Below, piece after piece: positions 34,335 to 42,676 of a stretch of DNA of 64,000 bases. The stretch is from the NCBI RefSeq assembly GCF_040096615.1, contig NZ_JBBMEJ010000001.1, positions 310,001 through 374,000 on the forward strand, written 5' to 3'. The position numbers and the translations under genes are program-made. Source of the DNA: Blautia_A aquisgranensis. Its GTDB lineage: Bacteria; Bacillota; Clostridia; Lachnospirales; Lachnospiraceae. The notes beneath the pieces are model-generated. The model searched no databases and was not told the DNA's origin. It saw only the letters and a program-made list of their open reading frames with translations. Every line of letters starts with the position of its first letter. Position 1 is the first letter of the stretch.

Positions 34335-35501
34335 TTACTCTTGAAATTTTATCTGACGGGCCACACTGAGGGCAATTGCCATCTCCAGCATCAGGAACAC
34401 AATAGATGTTCCCCCGTAACTGATAAAGGGCAAAGTAACACCTGTGTTGGGCATCAGATTCAGTACAACAGCAATGTTTAAAATCACCTGCAGGGCAATA
34501 TGTATAAAGATTCCCGTAACGATCAGTGAGCCAAACAGATCCGGTGCATTCTGTGCAATAAAAAACAGTCTGTACAGAAGATATCCAAATAAGATCAGAA
34601 CAAAAATCCCTCCGAAGATTCCAAGTTCCTCACAGATGATAGAAAAGATCATATCATTCTGTGCCTCCGGCACGCTTCCAAGCTTCTGGATACTGTTTCC
34701 AAGTCCTCTGCCGAAAAGCCCTCCGGAACCGATGGCATACAGTGCCTGCAGAGTCTGATATCCGCCCTCATCGGAATACTTCTCCGGCTGGAGCCATACC
34801 AAAATTCGCGTGATACGGAAACTGCTGCTGTCCTTTGTTGTCGTTGTTGCAGCAATAAAAAGCACAGCTACTACAATCAAAGCTACTCCTACCACTACCA
34901 TGATAATAAACGGACGCATATCCGGATGTGCCACAAAGATCATTCCTACTGTGATTCCAAGGATGATCATGGCTGTACTTAAGTTATCGGTAAGCACATA
35001 AGCCGCCAGTGCAAGGCCTGCCCCAGGAAGTCCCAGGATCATGCAGCTCTTTAAGGTTTTGACCTTACGGCCCATTTTTCCGATCATGTAGGCCATCATG
35101 ATGATCACTGCGATCTTGGCTACTTCTGCCGGCTGAAAGTTAATTGGGCCGATGTAGAGCCATCTGGTCGCACCATGGGAAGAATGTCCCAAAGGGGTAC
35201 GTACCAGCCCCATAAGAATCAGAGACGCCACATACATAGCTGTCGTAAACGGCAGAAGAATATGATAATCTACTATTTTTGAAAGAACCAGTGCACCAAT
35301 CAGACAGGCTGCACTGATCAATGCCTGTTTTTTGAAATAAAACATATCGTTGCCGTAATTTATCTCTGCCATATAGGAACTGGTACTGTAAAGCATGACT
35401 AGGCCAAAACATACCAGCAATACAATGACAGCAACAAGATTATAATCGTAATAATCGGACCTTGATTTCTGCTTCTGTTTCTTAAGCAGAGATTTTTTCA
35501 T
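34335..35501 (-). CDS. SEDS-family peptidoglycan polymerase (FtsW/RodA/SpoVE)
   Basis: SEDS proteins polymerise glycan strands from lipid II together with a class B PBP. The 388-residue protein has ten predicted membrane helices beginning with YYDYNLVAVIVLLVCFGLVMLYSTSS (about residues 17-42). Family motifs include HGATRWLYIGPINFQPAEVAKIAVII, LEQLG-like QNDMIFSIICEELGIFGG and the C-terminal FISYGGTS. ATG 35501 is preceded by GATGGTGATAA; an upstream in-frame ATG reaching into the ssrA terminator is unlikely. FtsW and SpoVE cannot be separated by eye. Only 44 bp lie between its start and the ssrA terminator, leaving little room for a promoter. Confidence 0.9.
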   Translation of the reverse strand: MKKSLLKKQKQKSRSDYYDYNLVAVIVLLVCFGLVMLYSTSSYMAEINYGNDMFYFKKQALISAACLIGALVLSKIVDYHILLPFTTAMYVASLILMGLVRTPLGHSSHGATRWLYIGPINFQPAEVAKIAVIIMMAYMIGKMGRKVKTLKSCMILGLPGAGLALAAYVLTDNLSTAMIILGITVGMIFVAHPDMRPFIIMVVVGVALIVVAVLFIAATTTTKDSSSFRITRILVWLQPEKYSDEGGYQTLQALYAIGSGGLFGRGLGNSIQKLGSVPEAQNDMIFSIICEELGIFGGIFVLILFGYLLYRLFFIAQNAPDLFGSLIVTGIFIHIALQVILNIAVVLNLMPNTGVTLPFISYGGTSIVFLMLEMAIALSVARQIKFQE

Positions 35502-35545
35502 TTTATCACCATCGCTTTCTCTTTCTGCGAAAAAGTTGTGAAAGT

Positions 35546-35588
35546 AAAAAAAATTCCCGGAAAGCCGCATAAATGCTGTCTTTCCGGG
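35546..35588 (-). terminator. ssrA intrinsic terminator
   Basis: Minus strand CCCGGAAAG (35580-35588) pairs perfectly with CTTTCCGGG (35556-35564), followed by AA and eight T. It starts 12 bp after the tmRNA 3' end. Confidence 0.85.
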
Positions 35589-35600
35589 ACGTTCCATAAA

Positions 35601-35944
35601 TGGACCTGAGGGGAATCGAACCCCTGTCCGAAAGCCTATCCCTTAAGGCATCTCCCATCACAGTCGCTGTTTTAACATTCCCTCGGCAGCACGCCCACCG
35701 ACAGGCTTACCACTTCAGTAGCTTCATGATACATCTACCGGGGCAAAGCTTACCCGGCAAGGTTTCTCACATGGTCGACGCCAGGTTCCCGACGTGTGAG
35801 TGCAACGGGGCTGACGAGCAGCTTAGGCTGCTAACGCTAACTTTTCGTCTGCGTTTATATTTAGGTTCCCGGTTGGTACGCAGTCCAGGAGTCTGCGGAT
35901 GGCTTCCCTAACTTCAAAGCCCCCGTCGAAACCAGTACAAGCCC
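35601..35944 (-). ncRNA. ssrA: Transfer-messenger RNA (tmRNA)
   Basis: tmRNA rescues stalled ribosomes and tags the nascent peptide. The 5' end GGGCTTG (to 35944) pairs with the 3' CAGGTCC (from 35602), with two G-U pairs, to form the acceptor stem, and A at 35601 is the discriminator base; CCA is not encoded. TGGTTTCGAC near the 5' end and the T-arm AGGGG-TTCGATT-CCCCT near the 3' end are the tRNA-like parts. After the conserved AAATATAA, the tag frame reads GCA GAC GAA AAG TTA GCG TTA GCA GCC and stops at TAA (35823-35825), giving a tag ending ADEKLALAA. Whether the AAC codon before GCA is also translated is uncertain. The gene is about 344 nt, a usual length. Confidence 0.95.
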
Positions 35945-36036
35945 TGAAAATAAGACTTCCTGCAACCGAATTTTCATTGGTCGCTTCTGGTGGACAGACG
36001 AACTTTAACAAGTCAGTTATTTTTTGACTGGATTTA

Positions 36037-36064
36037 ATTATACCAGAATGATTTTTTGTGTCAA
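36037..36064 (-). promoter_or_regulatory. ssrA promoter, consensus -35 and -10
   Basis: Minus strand TTGACA (36059-36064) and TATAAT (36037-36042) with a 16-nt spacer. Transcription should begin near 36030, so an about 85-nt 5' leader must be removed by RNase P. The -35 touches the end of the fucosidase reading frame. The gap 35945-36036 contains only this leader. Confidence 0.8.
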
Positions 36065-38382
36065 GGAATTTTGCAAAAAATCTGATAGGTACAGCCCTTT
36101 TCTGTTTCCAGAATATATCGTCCTTTTTCATCTTTTCGTGCCGTTATCAGTTCATCATCCCGGAAAAATTTCAGCCCCTGCGAACAGCGCAGAACTGCTT
36201 TCCCGCCATGCTTTGAAAGAATACGCCCTTTCACAAGCTTTCCGTTCTTCCATTCCAAATCCAGTTCAAATCCTCCCTCTGCACAAAGCCCTGTAACACT
36301 TCCCTCACTCCAGTTTACAGGTAGCGCAGGCAGCAGAAATATCTCATCCAGATGGCTTTGTAATAGCATCTATGCTATTCCACATGTGCCGCCAAAATTT
36401 CCGTCAATCTGGAATACCCACGGAATTCCGGATATCCTCTCCAGCGGCGGATGCAGATCAAAAAGATTCGGTGCTGTCAGCTTGTCAAGAAGATAATAGA
36501 TATATTTTTCAGCTTTATCTCCTTCCTGCAGTCTTGCATAAAGATTGAGCAGCCATGCACAGCTCCAGCCTGTATGTCCTCCACCGGCTTCCATACGTCT
36601 CTCCAGCGATCTTTCACACGCTTTTACAAGCTCCGGTGTTTCATACTCATTGATCTGATTTGACGGAAACAATGGATACAGGTGTGAAAAGTGCCGGTGT
36701 CCAGGTTCCCATTCCTCATAATCTTCCCTCCATTCCAGAAGCTGTCCATATTTTCCGATCCTGTAAGAAGGAAGCTTCCGGGAAATCTCCCGTACCCACT
36801 CTTCCAGATCTCCTTTTTTTCCAAGAATGCGGTTACCTTCCAAATAGGCATAAAAAATATCTCTTAAAATTCCCGTATCCATCGTGCATCCTGCACATGC
36901 ACTTCCCACGGTTCCATCCGCCTGATAATACGTATTTTCCGGTGAAACAGAAGGACACACGATCAATTCTCCCTGATCCTCGATCATAAAATCCTTAAAA
37001 AACAGCACACACTCTTCCAGCACAGGCATCATACATTTAAGAAACTCTGTATCCATTGTGTAGCGATAATGTTTCCAGATGTGTGTGGCGATCCATGCGC
37101 CGCCCATCACCCAGTAGGACGCTGCAATCGCCAGATCCTGAGGAGCTGTATCTGCCCAGATATCCGTGTTATGGTGTGCCACAAATCCCCTGCATCCATA
37201 CATCTTCTGTGCCGTCTTTTTCCCATTTTCTACCATACGCTCCAGCAGATCAAAAAGGGGTTCATGACACATGGAAAGATTACAGATCTCTGCAGGCCAG
37301 TAATTCATCTCCGTATTGATATTGATGGTATATTTGGAATCCCAGATCGGTTCCAGCTTTTCGCACCAAATTCCCTGCAGATTCGCCGGAAGCCCGCCCG
37401 GGCGGCTGCTTGCCATAAGCAGATATCTTCCATATTCGTAATACAAAGCAGCAAACCCCGGATCTTTTTTTCCTTGGTGAATTCTCTGCAGACGCTGATC
37501 TGTAGTCAGCTGCTCCAGCTTCGGATCGCAGGAAAGCTTCAGAACAGATCGGTCAAAAATCTCACTGTGCGATTTTTCATGATCCACCAGTATCTTGTCA
37601 AAATCCTTAGCACTATAAGCAGACAGCTGTTTTTTCAGATATTGTGCCGGATCTGAGATTTTCTTTTTCCGATACGGAAATGTAGTCACACCGTTTATGT
37701 AAAAGATCACCCTGGAAGCATTTCGTATCACCAGATGCTCTCCGATCGTCTCAACCTTTCCATTCTCAACAACAGCACGCGCCTGAATACAGAATTCACT
37801 TCCACCTTTTCCAAGATCGCCGTCAATGTAGATACTGTCCTCCCCTGCTTTTTCCGCGCAGTTATAGAATCGTCCTCGTGTGATATGAACAGACATACAA
37901 AGGCCATCTTCCCGGTCTGTCTGAAATTCCGCAACCAGCAGATCCTCCTTCTCAGATATCAGAGCGCGCATCCGATATTTCGCTCCATTATGCAAAAAGC
38001 TGGTCTCTGCCACACCTTTTTCCAGATCCAGCTGTCTTCGGTAAGACTGTATCTCTCCCTCTTCATGGTCAATTCGGTAATTCACATCACACATGGTCTG
38101 ATACGGTCGTTCACTCTGCGGAGTTCCGGACAACGCCAAAAGCTCCAATTGCTGCGCTTCCTGGATTTTCCCCTCCAACACCAGTTCCCGGATCTTTGGA
38201 AAATATTTTTTCGCATCTGAATTGATACGGTCAAGTGGACCTCCATAAACCATGCTCTCTTCATTCATCTGAATATGTCCGCAAAAAGGTGCTCCGGATA
38301 TCATTGCTCCTAATCTTCCATTTCCAAGAGGCAATGCTTCGATCCAGTTTTCTGCCGGTTTTTCATACCATAAACTCTCCAT
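36061..38382 (-). pseudogene. GH95 alpha-L-fucosidase interrupted by an in-frame TAG
   Basis: GH95 enzymes hydrolyse alpha-1,2-fucosyl linkages, as on mucin and human milk glycans. From ATG 38382 (after GGGGAG) the first part has 670 codons: an N-terminal beta-sandwich (MESLWYEKPAENWIEALPLGNGRLGAM), then the (alpha/alpha)6 barrel with WPAEICNLSMCHEPLFDL, VSPENTY and QIDGNFGGTCGIA, whose Asp matches the family's general base region. There is no signal peptide, so the product is cytosolic. A TAG at 36370-36372 replaces the Glu of the conserved GIAEMLLQSH; the frame then continues without shift for 102 codons (C-terminal beta domain, LPALPVNWSEGSVTGL) to 36061. Total 773 codons, the normal length. 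A single base change (GAG to TAG) explains it. A sequencing error is the alternative. Confidence 0.88.
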
Positions 38383-38408
38383 TTTTTCTCCCCAACATTT
38401 TTTATTTT

Positions 38409-38442
38409 ATGATAGCACAGATCCTGTACATTCCATATGGAA
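38409..38442 (-). promoter_or_regulatory. Fucosidase promoter region with perfect palindrome
   Basis: TTCCATATGGAA, a perfect 12-bp palindrome, lies at 38431-38442. On the minus strand TATCAT (38409-38414) is a candidate -10, which places the palindrome over the -35. This looks like an operator for a local sugar-responsive regulator not in the window. Confidence 0.45.
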
Positions 38443-38483
38443 AAAAGATGTCTCTGATATGGATTTTTTTGAGATTTTGGCAT

Positions 38484-38513
38484 AAAAAAGGACCCACCTG
38501 TATGGTGGATCCC
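38484..38513 (-). terminator. Intrinsic terminator downstream of efp
   Basis: Minus strand GGATCCACC pairs with GGTGGGTCC around ATACA, followed by six T. It lies about 35 bp after the efp stop. Confidence 0.85.
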
Positions 38514-38547
38514 ATTCTTCCTAGTTTTATCTCTAGTGGATATTCAA

Positions 38548-39105
38548 TTATACCCTGGAGAGATACTCTCCGGTTCTTGTATCGATCTTCAGCTTGTCTC
38601 CCTGGTTTACGAACAGCGGAACCTGAACCTGTGCACCTGTCTCAACAGTTGCCGGTTTGGTAGCACCCTGTGCTGTATTTCCAGCGAATCCTGGCTCTGT
38701 CTCAATAACCTCAAGCTCAACAAAAAGAGGTGGCTCGATAGCGAATACCTCGCCGTTATGAGAGCAAACCTTAACCATCTCGTTATCCTTAACGAATTTC
38801 AGAGAATCGCCAACCTGCTCCTCTGTAAGGCCAACCTGGTCATATGTCTCTGTGTTCATGAAGTAGTATAAACCACCATCCTGATACAGATACTGCATAT
38901 CTACACGCTCAATACGTGCTGCCGGGAACTTCTCTGTAGGACGGAAAGATTTCTCCACTACAGATCCTGTGATGATGTTTTTGTATTTTGTTCTTACAAA
39001 GGCTGCGCCTTTTCCTGGTTTTACATGCTGGAATTCAACGATCTGACATACGTTTCCATCAATTTCAAGTGTGATACCATTTTTGAAATCACCTGCTGAA
39101 ATCAT
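38548..39105 (-). CDS. efp: Translation elongation factor P
   Basis: EF-P relieves ribosome stalling at polyproline stretches. The 185-residue protein has three beta-barrel domains: KOW-like N-terminal (1-65), OB-fold (66-128) and a second OB-fold. The loop VKPGKGAAFVRTK near residue 30-42 carries the tip Lys. The C-terminal domain matches the family's GDFKIDTRTGEYLSR ending (here GDKLKIDTRTGEYLSRV). ATG 39105 follows AAGGAGGAAATATTT. No epmA or other modifying enzyme is nearby. Confidence 0.97.
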   Translation of the reverse strand: MISAGDFKNGITLEIDGNVCQIVEFQHVKPGKGAAFVRTKYKNIITGSVVEKSFRPTEKFPAARIERVDMQYLYQDGGLYYFMNTETYDQVGLTEEQVGDSLKFVKDNEMVKVCSHNGEVFAIEPPLFVELEVIETEPGFAGNTAQGATKPATVETGAQVQVPLFVNQGDKLKIDTRTGEYLSRV

Positions 39106-39191
39106 AAATATTTCCTCCTTAAATATATGCGCTTCTTTTCGCTATGAATTATTCTATAATACCTTTTGTCATTTTTCAACTGTTTTTTTGC

Positions 39192-39701
39192 TTATGACTC
39201 TAATTTTTCTTCAATTTCAGCAATAAGCTCATCAAAAGGCTTCACTCCTGTAACCACCTTGATGTCTGCAAACTTCTCATAAACAGGATCTCTCTGCTTG
39301 AGCAGCTTCTTGATCTTGTCCTCTTTGTTTTCAGCACCTTCCAGTGTTGGATTGTTGCTTCCTTCCAGTCGTTTGATCAGTGTTGCCGCTGATCCTTTCA
39401 GATAGATGATGGTTCCCATATTCTGGAGATACTTCTGGTTCTGCTCCTGAAGAGGCAGTCCCGCACTTACGGAGATCACCTTACGCTCACTGTCTGTAGA
39501 CAGCTCTTTCACTGCCATTGTCTCAAGTGCACGGTAAAATGGTTCTCCGAAACGTTCAAATACCTCCTTTACCGACATGTTCATTTTTTTCACGATCAGT
39601 CTGTCCACGTCAATAAACGGAAGCCCTAGGTCCTTCGCCAGCCGCTTTCCTACTCGTGTCTTTCCTGAACCCATAAAGCCGATAATTACAATATGGTTCA
39701 T
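39192..39701 (-). CDS. aroK: Shikimate kinase
   Basis: It phosphorylates shikimate in aromatic amino acid synthesis. The 169-residue protein has the P-loop GFMGSGKTRVGKRLA (about residues 8-22), shikimate-binding DVDRLIVKKMNMSVKEVFERFGEPFYRALE and a lid region rich in K/R (GAENKEDKIKKLLKQRDPVYEKFAD). Its ATGA overlaps the yqeG stop by 4 bp. No other aro genes are adjacent. Confidence 0.9.
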   Translation of the reverse strand: MNHIVIIGFMGSGKTRVGKRLAKDLGLPFIDVDRLIVKKMNMSVKEVFERFGEPFYRALETMAVKELSTDSERKVISVSAGLPLQEQNQKYLQNMGTIIYLKGSAATLIKRLEGSNNPTLEGAENKEDKIKKLLKQRDPVYEKFADIKVVTGVKPFDELIAEIEEKLES

Positions 39702-40204
39702 GAATTCTTCCCCTCCTCTTTTCGGTAAAAATGTAATACTATTTTTTCCAGATAGCGCTTCAGCACGATCTGGATCTCTTCTTTTGGATGAATCGGTTTC
39801 ACAAGGATCGTCCGGATCCCGGCCCGTTTCGCTCCATAAATATCCGTAAACAGCTGATCTCCTACAAAAATCGTTCTGTCCAGATCTGTTCCGATCACCT
39901 GACAGGCCTTTCTGTAGTTCTTCACAGCCGGTTTATGGGCATTTTCTATAAATTCTCCCTCCACAGCACGGGCAAACGACTCCACGCGTGGCTTCTGATT
40001 ATTGGATACAAAGCAATAATGAAAGCCTATCTCACGGAGTCTCTTAAATAATGCCTTCGCCCGCTCATCCGCTGGTGCTCCATGGGGTACTATGGTATTG
40101 TCGATATCAAAAAGAAGCCCCCGGTATCCTTCTCTGTAAAGCTTCTCATAATCGATCACATATGCAGAATCCAGATATTCATCCGGAAAAAAACTTCTGA
40201 ACAT
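39698..40204 (-). CDS. yqeG: YqeG-family HAD-IIIA phosphatase
   Basis: A small cytosolic haloacid-dehalogenase-type phosphatase of 168 aa. Motif I is LLFDIDNTIVPHG (about residues 30-42), motif II CFVSNNQ, and motif III KP(A/V)xxxx to IFVGDQLFTDIYGAKRAGIRTI. Its substrate is not known. In many Firmicutes it precedes a shikimate dehydrogenase/yqeH cluster; here it is coupled to aroK. Start ATG 40204 follows GAGGTGGAA. Confidence 0.9.
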   Translation of the reverse strand: MFRSFFPDEYLDSAYVIDYEKLYREGYRGLLFDIDNTIVPHGAPADERAKALFKRLREIGFHYCFVSNNQKPRVESFARAVEGEFIENAHKPAVKNYRKACQVIGTDLDRTIFVGDQLFTDIYGAKRAGIRTILVKPIHPKEEIQIVLKRYLEKIVLHFYRKEEGKNS

Positions 40205-40214
40205 CTATTCCACC

Positions 40215-41081
40215 TCAGTTTTCTTTCTCCAGGTAATCATAAAGCTCACCCAGATGATCTTTCATTACTTCATAGCCATGATTATAAAAGCCTTTCAGGG
40301 CTTCCACATTCTGTTCCGTACGGGACACCGTCTCAATCTCCGGACGGATCACAAAGATATGACCTTCCTTTTCCCATTTTTCGATCAGATCCAGTGTTTT
40401 ATTATAAACCTGGTAGCGATTGAGCAACGTGTTGAGAAGATTCGGATATTTCTTGAAAGCAGCCACATAGACCGCTTTGCTCTTTCCTGGTTTCTTTTTG
40501 CGGTAACCCTGGTTTCTGGTGAGGATTACCACGTTTTTACGGTGTCCTTTTTTCATGGCATGGATCAATGGTATGGAATCCGCTGACCCGCCATCCAGGC
40601 ATGGATTGCCGTCTATCATCACCATCGGACTCATTCCCGGAATACTGCTGGATGCTCTGCAGATATCCATAAGCCGCTTTCTGTCCTGATTCTCAGAAAG
40701 ATATTCCGCCTCTCCGGTAAGACAGTTCGTTACGACCATCTCACATTCAATATCTGAACGAAAATACTCTTCAAAATCAAACGGAAAGATCTCATTTGGA
40801 TACCTGTCAAAGATCATATCCATATCAAACAGGCTTCGGTTATCCACCACGTTCTTAAGGCTGATATAACGGTATTCCTTATTCTCGACGATCATGCAGC
40901 GTCTGGTCCGCCCGATCTGACCGGAAACATAGTCCATAGCATTACAGGCACCAGCAGACACTCCCACTACATATGGAAGCTTCACCTTCTGTTCCATAAG
41001 ATAATCCAGTACTCCTGCAGTAAAAACACCACGGTTTCCGCCGCCTTCCAGTACCAGTGCTGTCTCGTTGTTTTCTGTCAT
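40215..41081 (-). CDS. Patatin-like phospholipase family protein
   Basis: A serine acyl hydrolase with the patatin fold. The 288-residue protein has the oxyanion-hole GGGNRGVFTAG (about residues 13-23), the nucleophile elbow GVSAGACNAMD (about 39-49, Ser in GVSAG) and the catalytic dyad Asp in CLDGGSADSIPL. The C-terminal half contains charged segments and no signal peptide, so action on cytosolic or membrane lipids is likely. It follows citrate synthase by 15 bp and yqeG by 10 bp, suggesting one transcript of unrelated functions. Confidence 0.9.
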   Translation of the reverse strand: MTENNETALVLEGGGNRGVFTAGVLDYLMEQKVKLPYVVGVSAGACNAMDYVSGQIGRTRRCMIVENKEYRYISLKNVVDNRSLFDMDMIFDRYPNEIFPFDFEEYFRSDIECEMVVTNCLTGEAEYLSENQDRKRLMDICRASSSIPGMSPMVMIDGNPCLDGGSADSIPLIHAMKKGHRKNVVILTRNQGYRKKKPGKSKAVYVAAFKKYPNLLNTLLNRYQVYNKTLDLIEKWEKEGHIFVIRPEIETVSRTEQNVEALKGFYNHGYEVMKDHLGELYDYLEKEN

Positions 41082-41096
41082 TGTCTTTTACCTTTC

Positions 41097-42458
41097 TTAC
41101 CGATCTGCAAGAGGAATGTATTCTGCCTCCGGAAGTACATTCTTGTAAGCCGGACGGATGATCTTGTCTACATTGATCAGCTCCTCCATACGGTGGGCGC
41201 TCCAGCCGACAATACGTGCAATCGCAAACATCGGCGTATACAGCTCCAGCGGCAGATCCAGCATGCTGTAAACAAAGCCGCTGTAAAAGTCCACATTGGC
41301 ACTGACACCCTTGTAGATCTTGCGCTCTTCTGCGATAACCTGTGGTGCAAGACGCTCCACTGCTTCATACAGCTGATAATCCTTCATCCTGCCCTTCTCT
41401 CTGGCAAGCTGCTCTACATAGCCTTTAAATACTTCCGCACGTGGGTCGGAAACAGAATAGATCGCATGTCCCATACCATAGATAAGGCCCCTTTTGTCAA
41501 AAGCTTCCTTGTGCAAAAGCTTCCTGAGGTATGTACGCACCTCATCCTCATCACTGTAGTCATGCACATGTTTTCGCATATCATTGAACATCTTCACTAC
41601 CTTGATATTGGCACCACCATGCTTCGGTCCTTTCAGGGAACCAAGTGCTGCTGCGATCGCTGAATACGTATCTGTTCCGGAGGAAGAAACTACGTGAGTG
41701 GTAAAGGTAGAGTTGTTACCACCGCCATGCTCCATATGAAGGATCAGGGCAATATCAAGGATCTCCGCTTCCAGAGCCGTATACTTCTTATCCGGTCTTA
41801 AAAGGCGCAGGATATTCTCTGCTGTGGAAAGCTCTCTCTTAGGCTGATGGATATAAAGGCTTTTGCCCTTCTCATAATGGTTGTAGGCCTGATAAGCATA
41901 AACAGATAACAGTGGGAAAACACTGATAAGATTAATGCACTGACGAAGCACATTATCAAGCTGGATATTGTCCGGATCCTTATCATAAGAATAAAGTGTA
42001 AGGACACTTCTGGACAAAGCATTCATAATATCCCTGGACGGTGCTTTCATAATGACATCTCTCACAAAATTTCTCGGCAATGTCCTCTGATCGGCCAGAA
42101 TACCGGAAAACTCATTCAGTTCTTCCTGGTTTGGCAGCTTGCCGAAAAGAAGCAGATAAGTCACTTCTTCGAAACCGAACCGTCTGTCATTGATAAATCC
42201 CCTGGTCAGATCCTTGATATCATATCCTCTGTAGGAAAGCTTGCCCGCACAGGGAACTTCCTTTCCGTCTACGATCTTCGTAGCCTGTACATTGGAGATC
42301 TGGGTCAGTCCCGCAAGAACGCCCTTTCCATTAAGGTCACGCAGGCCTCGTTTGACATCATATTTACCATAAAGGGATAAATCCAGTTTATCATTCTCCA
42401 GACAGATCTGGGTCAGTTTCTCAATCTCAGGTGTCACTTTCATGTTAAATCTGCTCAT
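41097..42458 (-). CDS. Citrate synthase
   Basis: It condenses acetyl-CoA and oxaloacetate to citrate. The 453-residue protein has the signature GAPKHGGANIKVVKMF-like GPKHGGANIKVVKM (near residue 280) and HMEHGGGNNSTFTTHVVSSSGTDTYSAIAAALGSLKGPKHGG, with conserved His residues and Asp of DFYSGF(V) (near 385). Start ATG 42458 is preceded by GAAAGGGGAA; an open 24-codon extension has no site. In an anaerobe without a full cycle it likely makes 2-oxoglutarate for GdhA, encoded 1.6 kb away. The aminotransferase lies between. Confidence 0.95.
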   Translation of the reverse strand: MSRFNMKVTPEIEKLTQICLENDKLDLSLYGKYDVKRGLRDLNGKGVLAGLTQISNVQATKIVDGKEVPCAGKLSYRGYDIKDLTRGFINDRRFGFEEVTYLLLFGKLPNQEELNEFSGILADQRTLPRNFVRDVIMKAPSRDIMNALSRSVLTLYSYDKDPDNIQLDNVLRQCINLISVFPLLSVYAYQAYNHYEKGKSLYIHQPKRELSTAENILRLLRPDKKYTALEAEILDIALILHMEHGGGNNSTFTTHVVSSSGTDTYSAIAAALGSLKGPKHGGANIKVVKMFNDMRKHVHDYSDEDEVRTYLRKLLHKEAFDKRGLIYGMGHAIYSVSDPRAEVFKGYVEQLAREKGRMKDYQLYEAVERLAPQVIAEERKIYKGVSANVDFYSGFVYSMLDLPLELYTPMFAIARIVGWSAHRMEELINVDKIIRPAYKNVLPEAEYIPLADR

Positions 42459-42589
42459 TAATAAATTCCCCTTTCGCTTTCTGTTTATTGCTGTTCGATA
42501 GCGGTCCCTCCTCATTCCCCTCTCAAGCAATTCTTATGCTGCTGTTCACTCCATGGACATGAATGGCAGCATTTCTGGTCTTATTCCAC

Positions 42590-42616
42590 ATATCCCGGCA
42601 TAACCGGCCGGGATAT
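42590..42616. other. Perfect hairpin between aminotransferase and citrate synthase
   Basis: ATATCCCGGC (42590-42599) pairs with GCCGGGATAT (42607-42616) around seven bases. No T run follows, so it could be a weak terminator for the aminotransferase or a processing site in the citrate synthase leader. The 218-bp gap 42459-42676 shows nothing else. Confidence 0.45.
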
Positions 42617-42676
42617 TTCATAAATGATTATAACATTTTTTTCGCTATTGGTCTATGATGAAAATTCTATTGATGA

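Noticed and set aside
35601..35640. tRNA-like T-arm as a separate tRNA gene
   Set aside because: The T-arm and acceptor belong to tmRNA, confirmed by the matching 5' end 340 nt away and the tag frame.
36370..36372. TAG read as pyrrolysine in the fucosidase
   Set aside because: The family has Glu here and no pyl gene is visible; a nonsense mutation is simpler, though the whole genome was not seen.
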